Shown piece after piece: positions 8,962 to 19,813 of a DNA stretch of 64,000 bases (positions are counted from its first letter, which is position 1; every line of letters starts with the position of its first letter). The notes beneath the pieces are model-generated. The model did not search any database and was not told the origin of the DNA. It saw only the letters and a program-made list of their open reading frames with translations. Source of the stretch: Boesenbergia rotunda (lineage: Eukaryota > Streptophyta > Magnoliopsida > Zingiberales > Zingiberaceae); assembly GCA_024364735.1 (NCBI GenBank), contig JAGFNQ010008257.1, positions 62,001 to 126,000 on the forward strand, read 5' to 3'. The translations under genes and the position numbers were made by a program.

Positions 8962-11927
8962 TGATAAGCACCATTTTATTGATTATTTTAGATGTTAAAA
9001 TCCATGTTTGACCTATGTTTTTATTGCTTATTTGTGATTTTACCCTAGGTTTTAGGATTTCCTCTTATTTTGGACTTAATTGCAAATTTACATATTTTTT
9101 GGATTATTTGGCCACTAATTTCCTGATATATTTTTGTAGGCATGAAAGGATCCTGGACCTAGGGCATACTGGGTCAAACTTGAGTCGGAAGTGAACCGGA
9201 TCGAATTATCAAGCTTACGATTAATCCGGGTCGTCCGATTCAAGAGCGGCTAGATCTGAGCCATCCGGGACAATCTGAAGCAATCCGAGCTAGGGCTAGG
9301 GTTGATCAAGCACCCTGATCATGATCTGAAGGTTTCTTCCCCATCAGAGCAAGATCAGCCGTTGGATCAAGCTTGGAGGGCTCTAGATCGTCCATTCACA
9401 GATTAGGTCGATCTGTACCATCCGTTGCAAATCTAGAGGATCCGAGCTACCACGAGGCAGATCCTGACCCCAGATCATCATCATTAAAGTTTGGCTCAAA
9501 TCAGAGCAAGATCAGCCATTGGATTTCTCAAATTAATCTGAACCGTCCAATGCTAAGTATTTAATCAGATTTTGCCCGCAGCCAAGCCTTGACGCGTCTT
9601 CGCCGTCTTCTTCGTTCTTCGTTTTCTCTTCACTGTTTTAGCTTCAATTTCTTCTCCAATTCGAGGCGCGACCACTCAATCTCTCCTTGGATCAAATTCG
9701 GAGTCTTTGGCGATCGTTCTTTGAAGAATTCAGTTCGAATTTGCGCCGGAACAGGGATTGCTTGAGGGTTTCGGCATTTCCTTAGTCCGACCACTGTCTT
9801 CTCTTCCACAGTCCATTTCAAAGCTTCCGAGCCATTTGTAGGGGTTCTCAGATGAGCTTAGAAGCTTCCCAATTCATCATTGCAGCTCCACCAATTGAGA
9901 TGGAGTGAATCGGACTGTGATTTCTAGCCAAGCGCAGATTTGAAGCAGAATCAACTTCAGAAATGGATTTCCACTGATTTGCTGTGCCTAGGGGTTCGAA
10001 GCCGGCTCTTGATTGACAACCAAGAAGAATTTGAGCTTAGGGAAGGATTGAGGCTTAGATTTCTTTAGTTAATTTTGGTTTTTAGCTGTTACTTTTCAGT
10101 TCTGTCATTTCTGTTCATTTACTGAATTTCGTATCAGCAGATTAGTTTTCATGTAAGGATAGTTTCTTTCTCAATTCGTGTCTCATTCTTGAGTGACAGC
10201 AGGGGTTCTTGAGCCGAGAGGAGGGATTATTGATAGTTTCCTTAGATAAATTCTGTTGAATTAGCTGTAATTTTCAGTTTCGACAGTTTCCTTACTGTTT
10301 CAGAATTTCAGATTAGTTGAGCATTAGTTTCATGATTCGTTTCTGTTTTAATTAGGTTTCAATTTTGCAAGTAGTTAGTTAGATAGCTTGTTAGATAGTT
10401 CTATAATAAATTTTCATTGCTTTGCAATCAAATTCATTTCTAAATTTCTGCCCAGCAGTTGCTGCGCATCAATACATGTTTCCCGAGTGCCAACATGGTT
10501 TCTAATTTTTCAGCTTATCTTGAATTCAATTCATGTTTAGTTTTAATTCCTGAGATTTAAGATAACATTCAGTTTGCCAATGTGTATGATTTGAGGGTGT
10601 TTCGCATCTAGACTTATTTCTGCACTTGTGCTCAGTTGCAAGTCAATTTCTGCACATGTATCAATTCTGAATTTCTGAGTTCCTGTACATCCTGAGTATC
10701 AGTTTGTATTGAGTTAGTTCAAGTTTTACACTCTGAAATTACCTTGCAGCTTATCTCCTTTACAAAGCATGTGGATTCAATTCTAAGTTGGTTACAATCT
10801 GCATATCTATCTTCACGTTTCAGCAAATCCAGCCATTTCATTTCTGCACAGCCATTTCATTTCTGCACAGCCATTTCATCTCTGCAACTCTTAATTTGCA
10901 GTTGCTGAATTGTGTACCAATTTGACTTCATTTGAAGTCAGTTGCTTGCATTGAGTTTGTACTAAGTTCAGAGGTCAATTATGCAATTAGGTTTAAGTCC
11001 TGCATGAGTTTTCATTCAAAATTCAGCCCTACACTATCCTGCTTTTGTGCAGATTCAGTTGATAAGCATTTCTTTGCTGCATATCCAAGTATTTTCCATT
11101 TTTGCACTTTGTATCAAGTGGAATATTCAGCTCTGAGTGGAACCAAGTTAGCTAATTCTTTAGGGAGCTCTTGCCCTTGATTTCAGTTTTATCTGCAATT
11201 CGAAATGCTATAGAGCTGTAACCTTCATTCCTGCAAGTTATTGGTGACATTTCTGCAAGTTTAGATTGAGGAAAAATCAATTTTCGAATAGTGGACAGCT
11301 TGTTGTGCACACAGTAGTTTCGAGATTTCAATTTAGCTGAAGTTAAACTCACTTGGCAGCTGGTATCGTGCTCGGAATAAATCTTTTTTACATCTCATTT
11401 ATCTCAGAATTTTCCATCTCTACTGCTGCAGTTCAGTTTGAATGCTTGCACTTTGTGTCAAGGTTGTTAAATTGTGTGCACTTGGTATCAAGTGAAAGCT
11501 TGGCATGGCTTTTGTATCAATCCGGTTCTAGATTGCCTGCATTAGTCTGTTTTAAGTTTGAGTTTGTTGCTTCATTGCTTAGCATTTGTTTTACACTTGA
11601 AATCAGAATCAGCTTCCAAATTGATTAAGTGCTTTAATGGATTAAGTGGTCCCTTGGTCAAGTTTATTAATTGCCATAACTTTGTTATTCATTGCATTCC
11701 CATTTTTATTTGAAACTGAAACCCAATCACATTCAAAACCCAAATTCACAAACGACACCTAAATACAAGCGCGAATCAAACAAACCTTCAACTAGTCCCT
11801 GAGAAAAATACGACCTGTGGCCCCTATATTACATTTTCATATTTTTGATTGTAAAAGGTTTTCCAGCTTTCATTTATAAATTCTAAATTTGAGGCCCACA
11901 TTCGTGACACATAGTCTGGGCTTATCA
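8962..11927 (+). repeat. 3' LTR of A1 (2966 bp)
   Basis: It begins TGATAAGCACC and ends CTTATCA. Colinear with 1596-4541; a small duplication near 10850 (repeated GCACAGCCATTTCATTTCT) accounts for much of the length difference. Confidence 0.9.
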
Positions 11928-12503
11928 CTAGGGTTAGTCAAGTTAAGTGTTTCTGTTCAAGTTAGATTTTCTAAACTTGACACTTAACTTGATTGCTGTG
12001 TAAATTGTATTTAGTGCCCCAATTACTGCAGATGCACTGACTTAAAGCATCTTGAATTAAGACAAAGACCTAAGCATCTCAACCCTTTCTAGGTTATCAA
12101 TCAATAGAACCCTCAAGTGCTTGTGAGATGCTGGCTTCTAAATCTATAGGTGCATGCAGTTCTAGGGTTAGGGCCTAGGCTAAGTCCATTTGCGAAAAAG
12201 CCCTAGTTTTGAAAGGGGATAGTTTTGAAAAAAACTAAGTCGGAAAAGATTTAAAAAACTATTTGAAAAACAACTGTTTTTCAAAAAAAATTTAGAAATT
12301 GATTTTTAAAATAAAGCAAAAAAAAATCAAAGGTAGAGTTAATCTATTCTACAGAGCACAATCCTAACTGCTGAAATAGAAAAGAAACAAGTACTCATAA
12401 GCTAGTCAACATTGAACAGTCAACACAGTCATACTAGTCAGGCATGAGTCAACCCTACTGAGTAGGGGAAGTCAAATAGTTACTAATACAATCCTAATCA
12501 AAT

Positions 12504-13756
12504 CTAGGATGAGGGACCGGGATGATCAGAAGGGCATGGCTGCCATGAATCGAATCGTGCCATCATCTCAATGTATCGTGCATCGGCCACTTCTCGATCG
12601 GCTCTACGAGCGTCCATCTGCTCGATGTGATAGGCCTCGACCTCCTCTCGGAGACTGTGGATCTCCGTCTGTATCTGTGTGAGGCGCTGGTAGAGGGTCG
12701 GTGGTGGAGGCTCGTCTATGTGTGCTCGGGCTGCTGCTGCTAGATCCCCGACGTCGACCTCGACCTCCTCGTCTGAGTCGATCGGGGCCCCGGCCTGCTG
12801 TCGTCTCCAACTCAGAACCCCGGTGGCCGATACCTCTAGACCCGCTAACGAGAAGTTCCTAAATCCTATTTCATCAAAGTCGGTCATAGCGGTGATTTCA
12901 CCCACGGTAATGTCACGACCGTGATGATGAAGGAGGGAGGTGATGATGTGGCAAAATGGTGTGCGCACCCGTCCCTGGGTCGTAACACTGGACGCATGCA
13001 GAATAGTATGAAACAAGTGTAGTCCAATGTCAATGTCAAGGTGATGGACTAGGGCATACAGAAGGAAGGCATGAAAGGGTCGCATGGTCCCGAGATCTTT
13101 AGTGGAGAGTGGTAAGATACAGCGGACCAGGACTCTGTATAGGGCATAGTCCTGTGCCTGTAGGTCAACGGCTTGGTATTGTCTATTTGCGGGGAGTCTG
13201 GCTTCCCTATAGAAGTAGGAGTGGATAGTGTCTAAGGTAATGTGAGAGTAGGGTGGGTCAAATGGAGGAGGCCTAGGTGGATAGCAACAGAATGTGGACT
13301 GGGAGGGTCATAGTCCAAGGAATCGGTTCAGCAAAGTAGGGGTGATAGACAGAGGTATTCCTTGAACAGTAGTGTTAAACATGAGATTATCTTGTCGAAC
13401 TATGTTATTGTAGAATTCTGCACATAAGGATTCATTAATAGTATGAGTGCAGAAGACAAGATTATCTAATTGATAGAAGTTTATAATATTCATGGCTAAG
13501 GGGCATGATTGAGTAAAGAAATGTCTATTAAGATAGCTTGTCTTAATAGGTTTGTAAATGGTTTGAGCAAACTTATTACATAACTCTAGAGTAGGGAATC
13601 TAGGGTCGGGACTTCGTTCGGCACCGGGGTTGGCCGGGTTTGGTCGACGTCTTCTAAGAGCAGGAATTTAAAAGAAGTATGAAGGTATTGCATTAAATAA
13701 AATTAAAAATTAATTTAAATGTAATAAAAATTATACCGGGCAGCTCGGGGAGGCAT
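12504..13756 (-). pseudogene. spliced additional ORF of the SIRE-like element, one nonsense codon
   Basis: The proposed structure is exon 1 at 13756-13737 (ATG plus 17 bases), a GT-AG intron at 13736-13654 (83 bp), and exon 2 at 13653-12504, together 390 codons. Joining gives an N terminus MPPRAARRRRPNPANPG. The frame then runs to 12504 with one stop at 13310-13308. The middle (LCAEFYNNI, then a conserved hydrophobic region around HAFLLYALVHHLDIDIG) resembles the 'putative plant transposon protein' domain seen in extra ORFs of SIRE and related elements. The C-terminal part is acidic, then probably coiled coil. A TATA box lies about 105 bp upstream of the ATG. The family assignment rests on memory of such proteins. 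Confidence 0.65.
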
Positions 13757-13860
13757 GGTTGACGATGAGAGCTTGCAAGGTCTCTTGATCTTCTTGTAAG
13801 GAAGGAAGGGTGGAAGGAAGTTTGGTTTTGGGTGTGGGAAGAGAAGGGGATTCGGATCCC

Positions 13861-13867
13861 TTTTATA
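13861..13867 (-). promoter_or_regulatory. TATA box of an internal promoter
   Basis: On the minus strand CTATAAAAGG follows the GGGCGCCC palindrome array. A pyrimidine-rich leader then leads to the ATG at 13756. The arrangement copies that in the LTRs of the same family. Confidence 0.5.
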
Positions 13868-13876
13868 GCCATTTGA

Positions 13877-14135
13877 ATGGGGGCGCCCGGGACCTCCCTG
13901 GCGCCCGGGTCAGTGGTCTCTGCCTTTGGCAGAGACTGCAGCTGGATGGGGGCGCCCGGAGTGCTCCGAGCACCCGGGTCAAGGCGTGTTTGCAGCTTTT
14001 GCTGCATTGACTGTGATGGGGGCGCCCGCGTGGTTCCGGGCGCCCTAGTCAAGGGTTAGACTAAGCTTTTTGTCTCGGGAGAAGGAAAAGGCATGGTGGG
14101 GGCGCCCGCTTGGTTCCGGGCGCCCGGGATTGTAT
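13877..14135. repeat. array of GGGCGCCC palindromes
   Basis: There are four units, each a GGGGGCGCCCG arm and a CCGGGCGCCC-like arm separated by 6-10 bases, at about 13877, 13948, 14018 and 14098. The same kind of array precedes the TATA box in the C LTRs. Confidence 0.8.
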
Positions 14136-14159
14136 AGAAAAAGACAAGTTTTATGTCTT

Positions 14160-14285
14160 GTCATTATTTGACCATGGTTTAATTGGTTTGACCATGGTTT
14201 AATCGGTTTGACTGCTTTGACTTGTGGTTTGACTATTTTGACCATGGTTTGACCATGTTGACCATGGTTTGACCATGACCTTAAC
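14160..14285. repeat. short tandem repeat, TTGACCATGGTTT
   Basis: About seven imperfect copies of a 12-15-base unit around TTTGACCATGG, which contains the palindrome CCATGG. A similar GGTTTGACC run is in D at 48890-48925. Confidence 0.75.
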
Positions 14286-14946
14286 TCTAGAATTAACTCA
14301 TAATATAGGCATTTAAAGAATTTCCAATTGAGTCTTAATCTTACTGTCTCACCCAATCTAGGGTTTTCAACCACGTTAGCCTTATAGGTTTTGTGAGACA
14401 GATTTTTATAAGAAAAATTATTTTGAAAAATTATTATTTATTTTAAAAATCTTAAATTAATTTTTGAAAACAGTTAAGTTTATTTTGTAAGAAAATGTTT
14501 GAATCTATACTTAACTGAAAATTGTGCTAGATTTGAATTTAACAAAAAGTAATTTGAATTTGAAATTCAAAAATTGGCTTCCAGGTCTTGGCGAGGCACT
14601 AGGCCTTCTTTGGCCGTAGCCTTATTGGATCATCAACCCTTTCCTTGACAAAACCGTTTAATGAAATTTCATTTTCAAAATTAATCTTTGAAAAAGTTTT
14701 GGTCTAACTAGTTTGTATTTTGGATCGGTAGCTTCGGCTAGTTTCACCAGTCTAAAGAGACCAAGTAAACTTGATCTTATTAGAATTGGTTTCCCTAACG
14801 TACTATCATCTCACCTCCACCCAATACTATGTTGTCAAATTTCAGTTAGGTTTGTTCAGTCCTTATACTAACTATTTCTAAGCATGGTAAATTGCAGAAA
14901 TTTAAATAAACAATCAAACATGCAATTTGCAATCAAGAATTAAATT
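14286..14946 (-). other. non-coding internal part of C1
   Basis: AT-rich sequence between gag and the palindrome block, with no supported ORF. It is colinear with 48940-49650 of element D. The pol genes that should lie here are deleted in both copies. Confidence 0.65.
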
Positions 14947-16599
14947 TTATCTAACAATAAATATAGTTTTCAGTTTGGCTCCCCCTGGACTAAAGCCACG
15001 ATGATGGTTAGGCAAGATGTGAATCTTGTCCTTGGGGATCCAATACTGATTTGATCCAGTAGGTTTGTTCAGGTGCAGTTTAGGTACCCATGCCTGAACT
15101 TTACTTCTGGACTGATTTAGTACAGCAAAGTAAGATCTTTGTCGGGATTTGGTTCTATAGCCAAGTCCGGATCGATTTAGAACGGACTTCTGTTTTCCAA
15201 GAATCATATCAAGACCCTTGGAACCAGAAGTGAATCGTTCTAAGGCAGCTCTAAGATCCTTAACCTGAGTTTTCATGGAGGAGTTCTCTTTCTCAAGTTT
15301 TTCAACTTGAGTAGGAATTCCTTCTTGAACACTATCGGTTAAGGATTTAGAGTCAGCTCCCTCATTCAGGAGTTTTACCTCCTGTCGGAGGGATTCGATT
15401 CGGAGTTTGGCTTTCGCCAAATCTCGAGAAAGATATGAAATAAGTTCGTTTAAATGACTTCTATTGAAACCACTTACCTTGATTTCGCCGTCTTCTGAAA
15501 AGGTTAGTCTGCCGTCGTCCTATTCAGATTCTGACTCGGTCATGACTTCTTCTGAGGTGGTCAGGGCTAGTAGGTTTGACTGGGGTGCTTCTTCTTCTTC
15601 TTCTGAGGAAGATTCGCCCCAGGTTGCTTGGAGTGCTTTCTTTCTTCTTGTCTTCTTGGCCTCCTTTAGGTTTGGACACTCCGTCTTGTAGTGGCCCTTC
15701 TTCTTGCACTCATAACAGGTCACGTTGAGCATGTTTTTGTCACTTGCGGGTTCAACTGGTTCGTCCTTTCTTCGACTTGTCCTCCGTTTGTTGGCTTGGT
15801 TCTTCAATGTTTTATAGTAGCTTCGGGCTAGTCGGACCAGTTCAGATCGATCTCCTTCTTCGTCTTCTGCGTCTGAGTCTGAGTTAGACTCGGGTTCAGG
15901 TTGAGGTTTCTTCTTTGTTAACCTTCCAGTTATTCCTGCAACAAAGGCAATATCCTTCTCGGCCATATTGCAGTTAGTCTGTTCATGAAGTTCTAATTCA
16001 GAAAATAATTCATCTAGTTTAATTTTTGAGAGATCCCTTGAAACCTTGTATGCATCTACCATAGATGCCCACAAGGTGTTTCTAGGGAAAGCATTTAAAG
16101 CATACCTTATTAGGTCACGGTTTTCGACCTTGTGACCTATAGTGTGAAGACCGTTCATCAATTCTTGGATTCGTGTGTGGAGCTGGGCTGCTGTTTCGTT
16201 GTCGGCCATCTTGATGGTATATAGTTTGTTCAGGAGCAGATCTCTCTTACTGATCCGAGTATCTGATGTTACTTAATACAGCTCGATCAGTTTTGCCCAG
16301 AGCTCCTTGGCACTGTTGAAGGGGCCCACCCGGTTCAGCTCCTCTTTTGTTAAGCCACATTGAAGAGTCTGAGTCGCCTTTGCATCTGCTTCGATTCTTC
16401 GTTTCAGACCGGTGTCCCACTCTGTGTAGCTTTGAGGTAGTCCATCAGTATTGGTGGGAATCTACAGTCCGGACTGGATGATAATCCACATGTCCACCTG
16501 AGTTTTCAGGTGGACCTCCATTTGACTTTTCCAGTAGGAAAAGTATTTTCCACTGAAAAGTGGAGGTCTGGCGGTGCTGAATCCTTCTTGCATGACCAT
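14947..16599 (-). pseudogene. gag: SIRE-type copia gag, decayed
   Basis: One frame runs from the ATG at 16599 (MVMQEGFSTARPPLFSG) to 14947. It is broken by three stops, at 16464, 16275 and 15522, without frameshift. The N-terminal part is the UBN2-type copia gag domain. A CCHC zinc knuckle (CYECKKKGHYKTEC) lies near 15700, after an acidic Ser-rich stretch. A coiled-coil region (15420-15250) is followed by the SIRE-like segment with KSVLNRSGLGY and WIPKDKIHILPNH. The frame ends RGFSPGGAKLKTIFIVR. Capsid/nucleocapsid role by family. It cannot make full-length protein. Confidence 0.85.
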
Positions 16600-16823
16600 T
16601 TAATCTGAATAAAATAACTAACAGAAAAAAAAAATCCCAAGACTTGGTCTTGGATTAGTAGTGCGGGATAAGGAAAATAAAATAACGAGGGGTGTTGCAC
16701 CAACCTCGATTAACGAGAAAAAAAAAATTCGAATGAAAAATTTAGAGAAAATTCGAACGAGAAAAAGAAAATAAAAATCCGAAAAATTTTCAAACTGGTG
16801 GTTGCACCAAATCTGAACTTCCC

Positions 16824-16838
16824 CGCTCTGATACCACT
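16824..16838 (-). other. primer-binding site, initiator tRNA-Met
   Basis: Minus-strand TGGTATCAGAGCGGG lies two bases from the LTR end; this is the standard initiator tRNA-Met PBS of plant copia elements. Confidence 0.9.
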
Positions 16839-17250
16839 TGTTGGATCGAGAGAGCCGATAGAGGGAGGGTGAATATCGGAAAACGTTCGGATTTGAGATA
16901 GAGAAATTGCACAGCGGAAGATTAAATCAAAATACACAGACACAGATATTTTTACTTGGTTCGGAGCCTAGGTCAACTCCTACTCCAAGGCCCACGGTCG
17001 TTGACCATTTACTTTAGGCAATTCTATATGAGGAGCAAAAATAGTTTACAATAATGGATTACAATAGTAGTGTAATAAGCACAGAATTAAAATATCACTC
17101 TTTTGTTACCGACGTCCAAGGTAGATCGACTTTTCGGAGTGGAGGGACGTCGTAGGCTCGAGTTGGGAAGTTTCCGGAGCAGAGTGCGGGAGCAGAAGAG
17201 CGTCGAAGCGTTGAATGAATTGTTTTTTTGAAGCCTTGGTTCGAGGGTCC

Positions 17251-17257
17251 TTTTATA
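17251..17257 (-). promoter_or_regulatory. LTR TATA box
   Basis: TATAAAA on the minus strand, just after the last GGGCGCC palindrome, at the same place as in the other C LTRs. A run of 14 C lies at 17289-17302. Confidence 0.55.
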
Positions 17258-17875
17258 GGGCCTGGGGGCGCCCAGAACGTCCGGGGCGCCCCCCCCCCCC
17301 CCACGTGTCATCCGATCCGCCTCGGTCTCGGTCAGCTTCTAATCCCTTTACATTCGGGATCAGCTTTGACCGGGCCGCCCGGAGCGCTCGGGGCGCCCGT
17401 ATTGACCGGGTCAAAGCTTATCCCTCGGCTTCGCTTGGCTTCTGGTTCGATGGCATGCACACGGGGGCACCCGGGACGCAGGGGGCGCCCGGGAGCAGCG
17501 GGGGCGCCCGGGAGCATGGGGGCGCCCCGCCCAGCACCTGTTCGAAGCCTTCCTTACTTACATTATTTTGTATGCACCTTGGGGGCGCCCGGGACACTCC
17601 GGGCGCCCTACTCAGCCACTGCCTCACTCCTTTGAGGCTCTCTGAGATGCAGACACTCGTTCCTTTGGTCCTGCATCCAGGGTTAGTCCAAAACAACATA
17701 AAATAATAATGTGTTAGTCTATACAGCCTTAGCTATCTTGGTTCTGACTTTGGGCCTCCAAAATGGAACCCTAGGTCGAACCAACGCCTACTGTTCCCTT
17801 GACGGGGAACGCGTCCTCACCTACTCCTCTCGAGAGAATGTACCTGATGCCAACCGCTCCTTTGGTTGGACTTTT

Positions 17876-18098
17876 GCCCGGCGGTCCTTTGCCAGGTCTT
17901 GGACACCGAGCTGTCCTTCGCCCGGTGCCTAGCATTCCTTCGCTATGGCTTCAGTCCCAAGCTGTCCTTCGCTTGGCGCCTAGCAGTCCTTCGCTAGGGC
18001 TTTTCACCCTGGCATTCCTTCGCCAGTGCCTAGCATTCCTTCGCTAGGGCTTTTTGCCCTGGCATTCCTTCGCCAGTGCCTAGCAGCCCTTCGCTAGG
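17876..18098. repeat. CCTAGC hairpin array in the C1 LTR
   Basis: Reverse-complement copies of the 20-base hairpin unit, including CCTAGC/GCTAGG and CCTGGC/GCCAGG types, often with mismatched arms in this copy. Confidence 0.75.
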
Positions 18099-18212
18099 GC
18101 TTTTTACCCTGCACACTAGAGTGACATGTTAGAAAACAAATAAGACTTAACTTTTGAACCCTGTTGCCATTATCAAAACACAGGTTTGACTTGGGTGCTT
18201 TCTGCACCAACA

Positions 18213-19115
18213 GAATGTTCTGTATGGTGTCATCGATGAGATCCGTCATGAGCCCCATCGCCTTCTTTTCACCACCTTCATACCAACAGATCAGAGACCT
18301 ACATCTCCTCCCGTACAAGGCTTCATAAGGTGTCATTCCAATAGTAGCTTGGTAGCTGTTATTGTAAGCAAATTCCGCTAAACACAGATATCGGCACCAA
18401 CTCCCCTTGAAATCCAGGGCACAAGCCCGCAACATGTCCTCCAGCACTTGATTCACTCGTTCAGTTTGCCCATCAGTCTGAGGGTGAAAAGCTGTACTGA
18501 ATCGTAATTTAGTGCCGAGAGACTTCTGGACACACTCCCAAAAGTGTGAGGTAAAGCGACCATCCCTATCTGAGATGATGGTCTTGGGAACTCCATGAAG
18601 TCTGATTATCTCCTTAGCATATAATTGAGCTAGTTGCTCAATTGAGTAAGTCATCTTGATTGCTAGGAAATGAGCAGACTTCGTCAACCTGTCCACAATT
18701 ACCCATATCGCATCATATACATTTGTAGTCTTGGGAAGTCCTGAAATAAAGTCCATAGAGATATCTTCCCATTTCCATTCCGGAATCGAAAGTGGCTGCA
18801 GAACTCCTCCGGGTCGCTGGTGCTCTGCCTTCACTCGTTGGCAGGTCAGGCAAGTGCCAACATGCTGAGCCACATCTCTCTTCACACCGGACCACCAGAA
18901 TTTCTCCTTCAGATCTTGATACATTTTGGTAGATCCCGGATGCATCGAATAAGGGGTTCCGTGAGCTTCTACAATTATTGCTCTCCGCAACTCCGGATCA
19001 TTAGGGATACATAGACGATCCCTAAGGTAGAGTACTCCTCCGTTGGCGATATGAAAACCATCGCCCTTTCCTTCTAGCATCTCCTGCTTTATTCTCTGAA
19101 GACTCGGATTACCAT
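18213..19115 (-). pseudogene. Ty3/gypsy integrase fragment (Tekay/Del-like)
   Basis: The reading frame starts about 19115 (NPSLQRIKQE). It shows an HHCC zinc-binding region (HGTPYSMH ... CLTC) and the DDE core: D in SMDFISGLPK, D in IISDRDGRF, E in TDGQTERVNQVLEDML. It continues to ALYGRRCR and LIDDTIQN, where the copia LTR begins; the last 40 codons of the open frame (to 18094) are LTR sequence. The C-terminal domain is lost. Integrase of the chromovirus type inserts element DNA in the nucleus. It cannot be functional. Confidence 0.9.
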
Positions 19116-19174
19116 TTTTAACACAACTTTATTTATTAGACCTTATAAGTTCATATACCAAAAACTATCCGAAC

Positions 19175-19813
19175 TCAATGAACTAGAAGGGTTGCCATCA
19201 TGCCCATAATGAAAAATATCATGGCGGTGACTATCAATCCCTCGTTCATCTCCCCTTGGCCTGCCTCGGGATCTTCTATCGTTTCCATCGGATCCTCTTC
19301 CTCTATCTCGGGAACCTCCTCGGGCATCTCGGGATCATCCTCGAGCATCTCGGGATCTTCCTCGAACATCTCGGGATCCTCCTCGAACATCTCGGGATCC
19401 TCCTCGATCATCTCGGGATCCTCCTCGAACATCTCGGGATCCTCCTCGTACATCTCGGGATCTTCCTCAGAGTCCCCCAGATCATCCGAAAACTCATGGC
19501 GAAGAAGTTGCTTACATAACTCCATATATGAGATCCGGCATTCATGCTGCCCCCAGATCTGAGAAGCAACTTCTCTCGCACGCTTGGGCAATGAACGAAG
19601 CAGTGCTCCAATTCTATAGTCATCTATGATTGGAAACTCTTCCTGCTCAAGTTTCCAAAATAGTCGGTCCAATTTCCCCATATTGCCTTGGATCCCAAGG
19701 ACCGGACTATACTCCACCTCTTCTATTTGCTCCATCAGCTCACGACTCCACCCATGGTAACGACTCGTGGTGCCGATCTCATGCAACATCTGGAATTGAA
19801 AAAAAAATGACAC
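19175..19813 (-). CDS. ORF with acidic EEDPEM repeats and C-terminal membrane segment
   Basis: An open frame of 212 codons. The likelier start is the second Met (MLHEIGTTSRYHG) after an AG-ending pyrimidine tract. The N-terminal 110 residues look globular and gag-like (LDRLFWKLEQEEFPIIDDYRIGA... RSLPKRAREVASQIWG) but no motif was recognised. Then come about nine 7-residue acidic repeats of the EEDPEMF type, and a hydrophobic segment near the end (GLIVTAMIFFIMGMMATLL). Its place next to the PBS is that of gag. It may be a chimeric or degraded gag; function is unknown. Confidence 0.45.
   Translation of the reverse strand: MSFFFQFQMLHEIGTTSRYHGWSRELMEQIEEVEYSPVLGIQGNMGKLDRLFWKLEQEEFPIIDDYRIGALLRSLPKRAREVASQIWGQHECRISYMELCKQLLRHEFSDDLGDSEEDPEMYEEDPEMFEEDPEMIEEDPEMFEEDPEMFEEDPEMLEDDPEMPEEVPEIEEEDPMETIEDPEAGQGEMNEGLIVTAMIFFIMGMMATLLVH
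19297..19465. repeat. 21-bp minisatellite coding for EEDPEM repeats
   Basis: About eight copies of a 21-base unit around CATCTCGGGATCCTCCTCGA, in register with codons of the ORF at 19175-19813. Confidence 0.8.

Larger units (their letters stand above)
1596..11927 (+). mobile_element. A1: complete non-autonomous gypsy-type LTR retrotransposon
   Basis: It has two long LTRs (1596-4541 and 8962-11927) with TGATAAG/CTTATCA ends, a tRNA-Asp primer-binding site, one long ORF and a terminal polypurine tract. No protease, reverse transcriptase, RNase H or integrase can be found, so it must be mobilised in trans. The PBS and PPT style is that of the Ty3/gypsy Tat/Athila group; this is inferred from non-coding signals only. 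The flanks do not form a target duplication (GCGCC at 1591-1595, CTAGG at 11928-11932), which suggests a recombinant or rearranged copy. Three more copies of the family lie in the window. Confidence 0.85.
11928..18212 (-). mobile_element. C1: SIRE-like Ty1/copia element, 3' part missing
   Basis: In minus orientation it has a 5' LTR (18212-16839), an initiator tRNA-Met PBS, decayed gag, a GC-rich palindrome block, an internal TATA, a spliced additional ORF and a 3' non-coding part cut by A1 at 11928. Protease, integrase, RT and RNase H are absent, so it is an internally deleted copy. It is inserted in the integrase gene of H; GAATG at 18213-18217 should be one half of the target duplication, and the other half is not in the window. 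The 11928-12503 end matches 32440-32535 plus 48134-48460 of element D. Confidence 0.85.
16839..18212 (-). repeat. 5' LTR of C1 (1374 bp, family C)
   Basis: On the minus strand it runs from TGTTGGTGCAG (18212) to CTCTCGATCCAACA (16839) and is colinear with the solo LTR at 34459-35872. It contains, in order, the CCTAGC hairpin array, the GGGCGCCC palindromes and a TATA box. Apparent ORFs such as 17215-17706 come from the GC-rich repeats. Confidence 0.9.

Noticed and set aside
17215..17706. 163-codon Gly/Pro/Ala/Arg-rich frame
   Set aside because: Translation of the GGGCGCCC palindrome array; opposite-strand frames are open as well.
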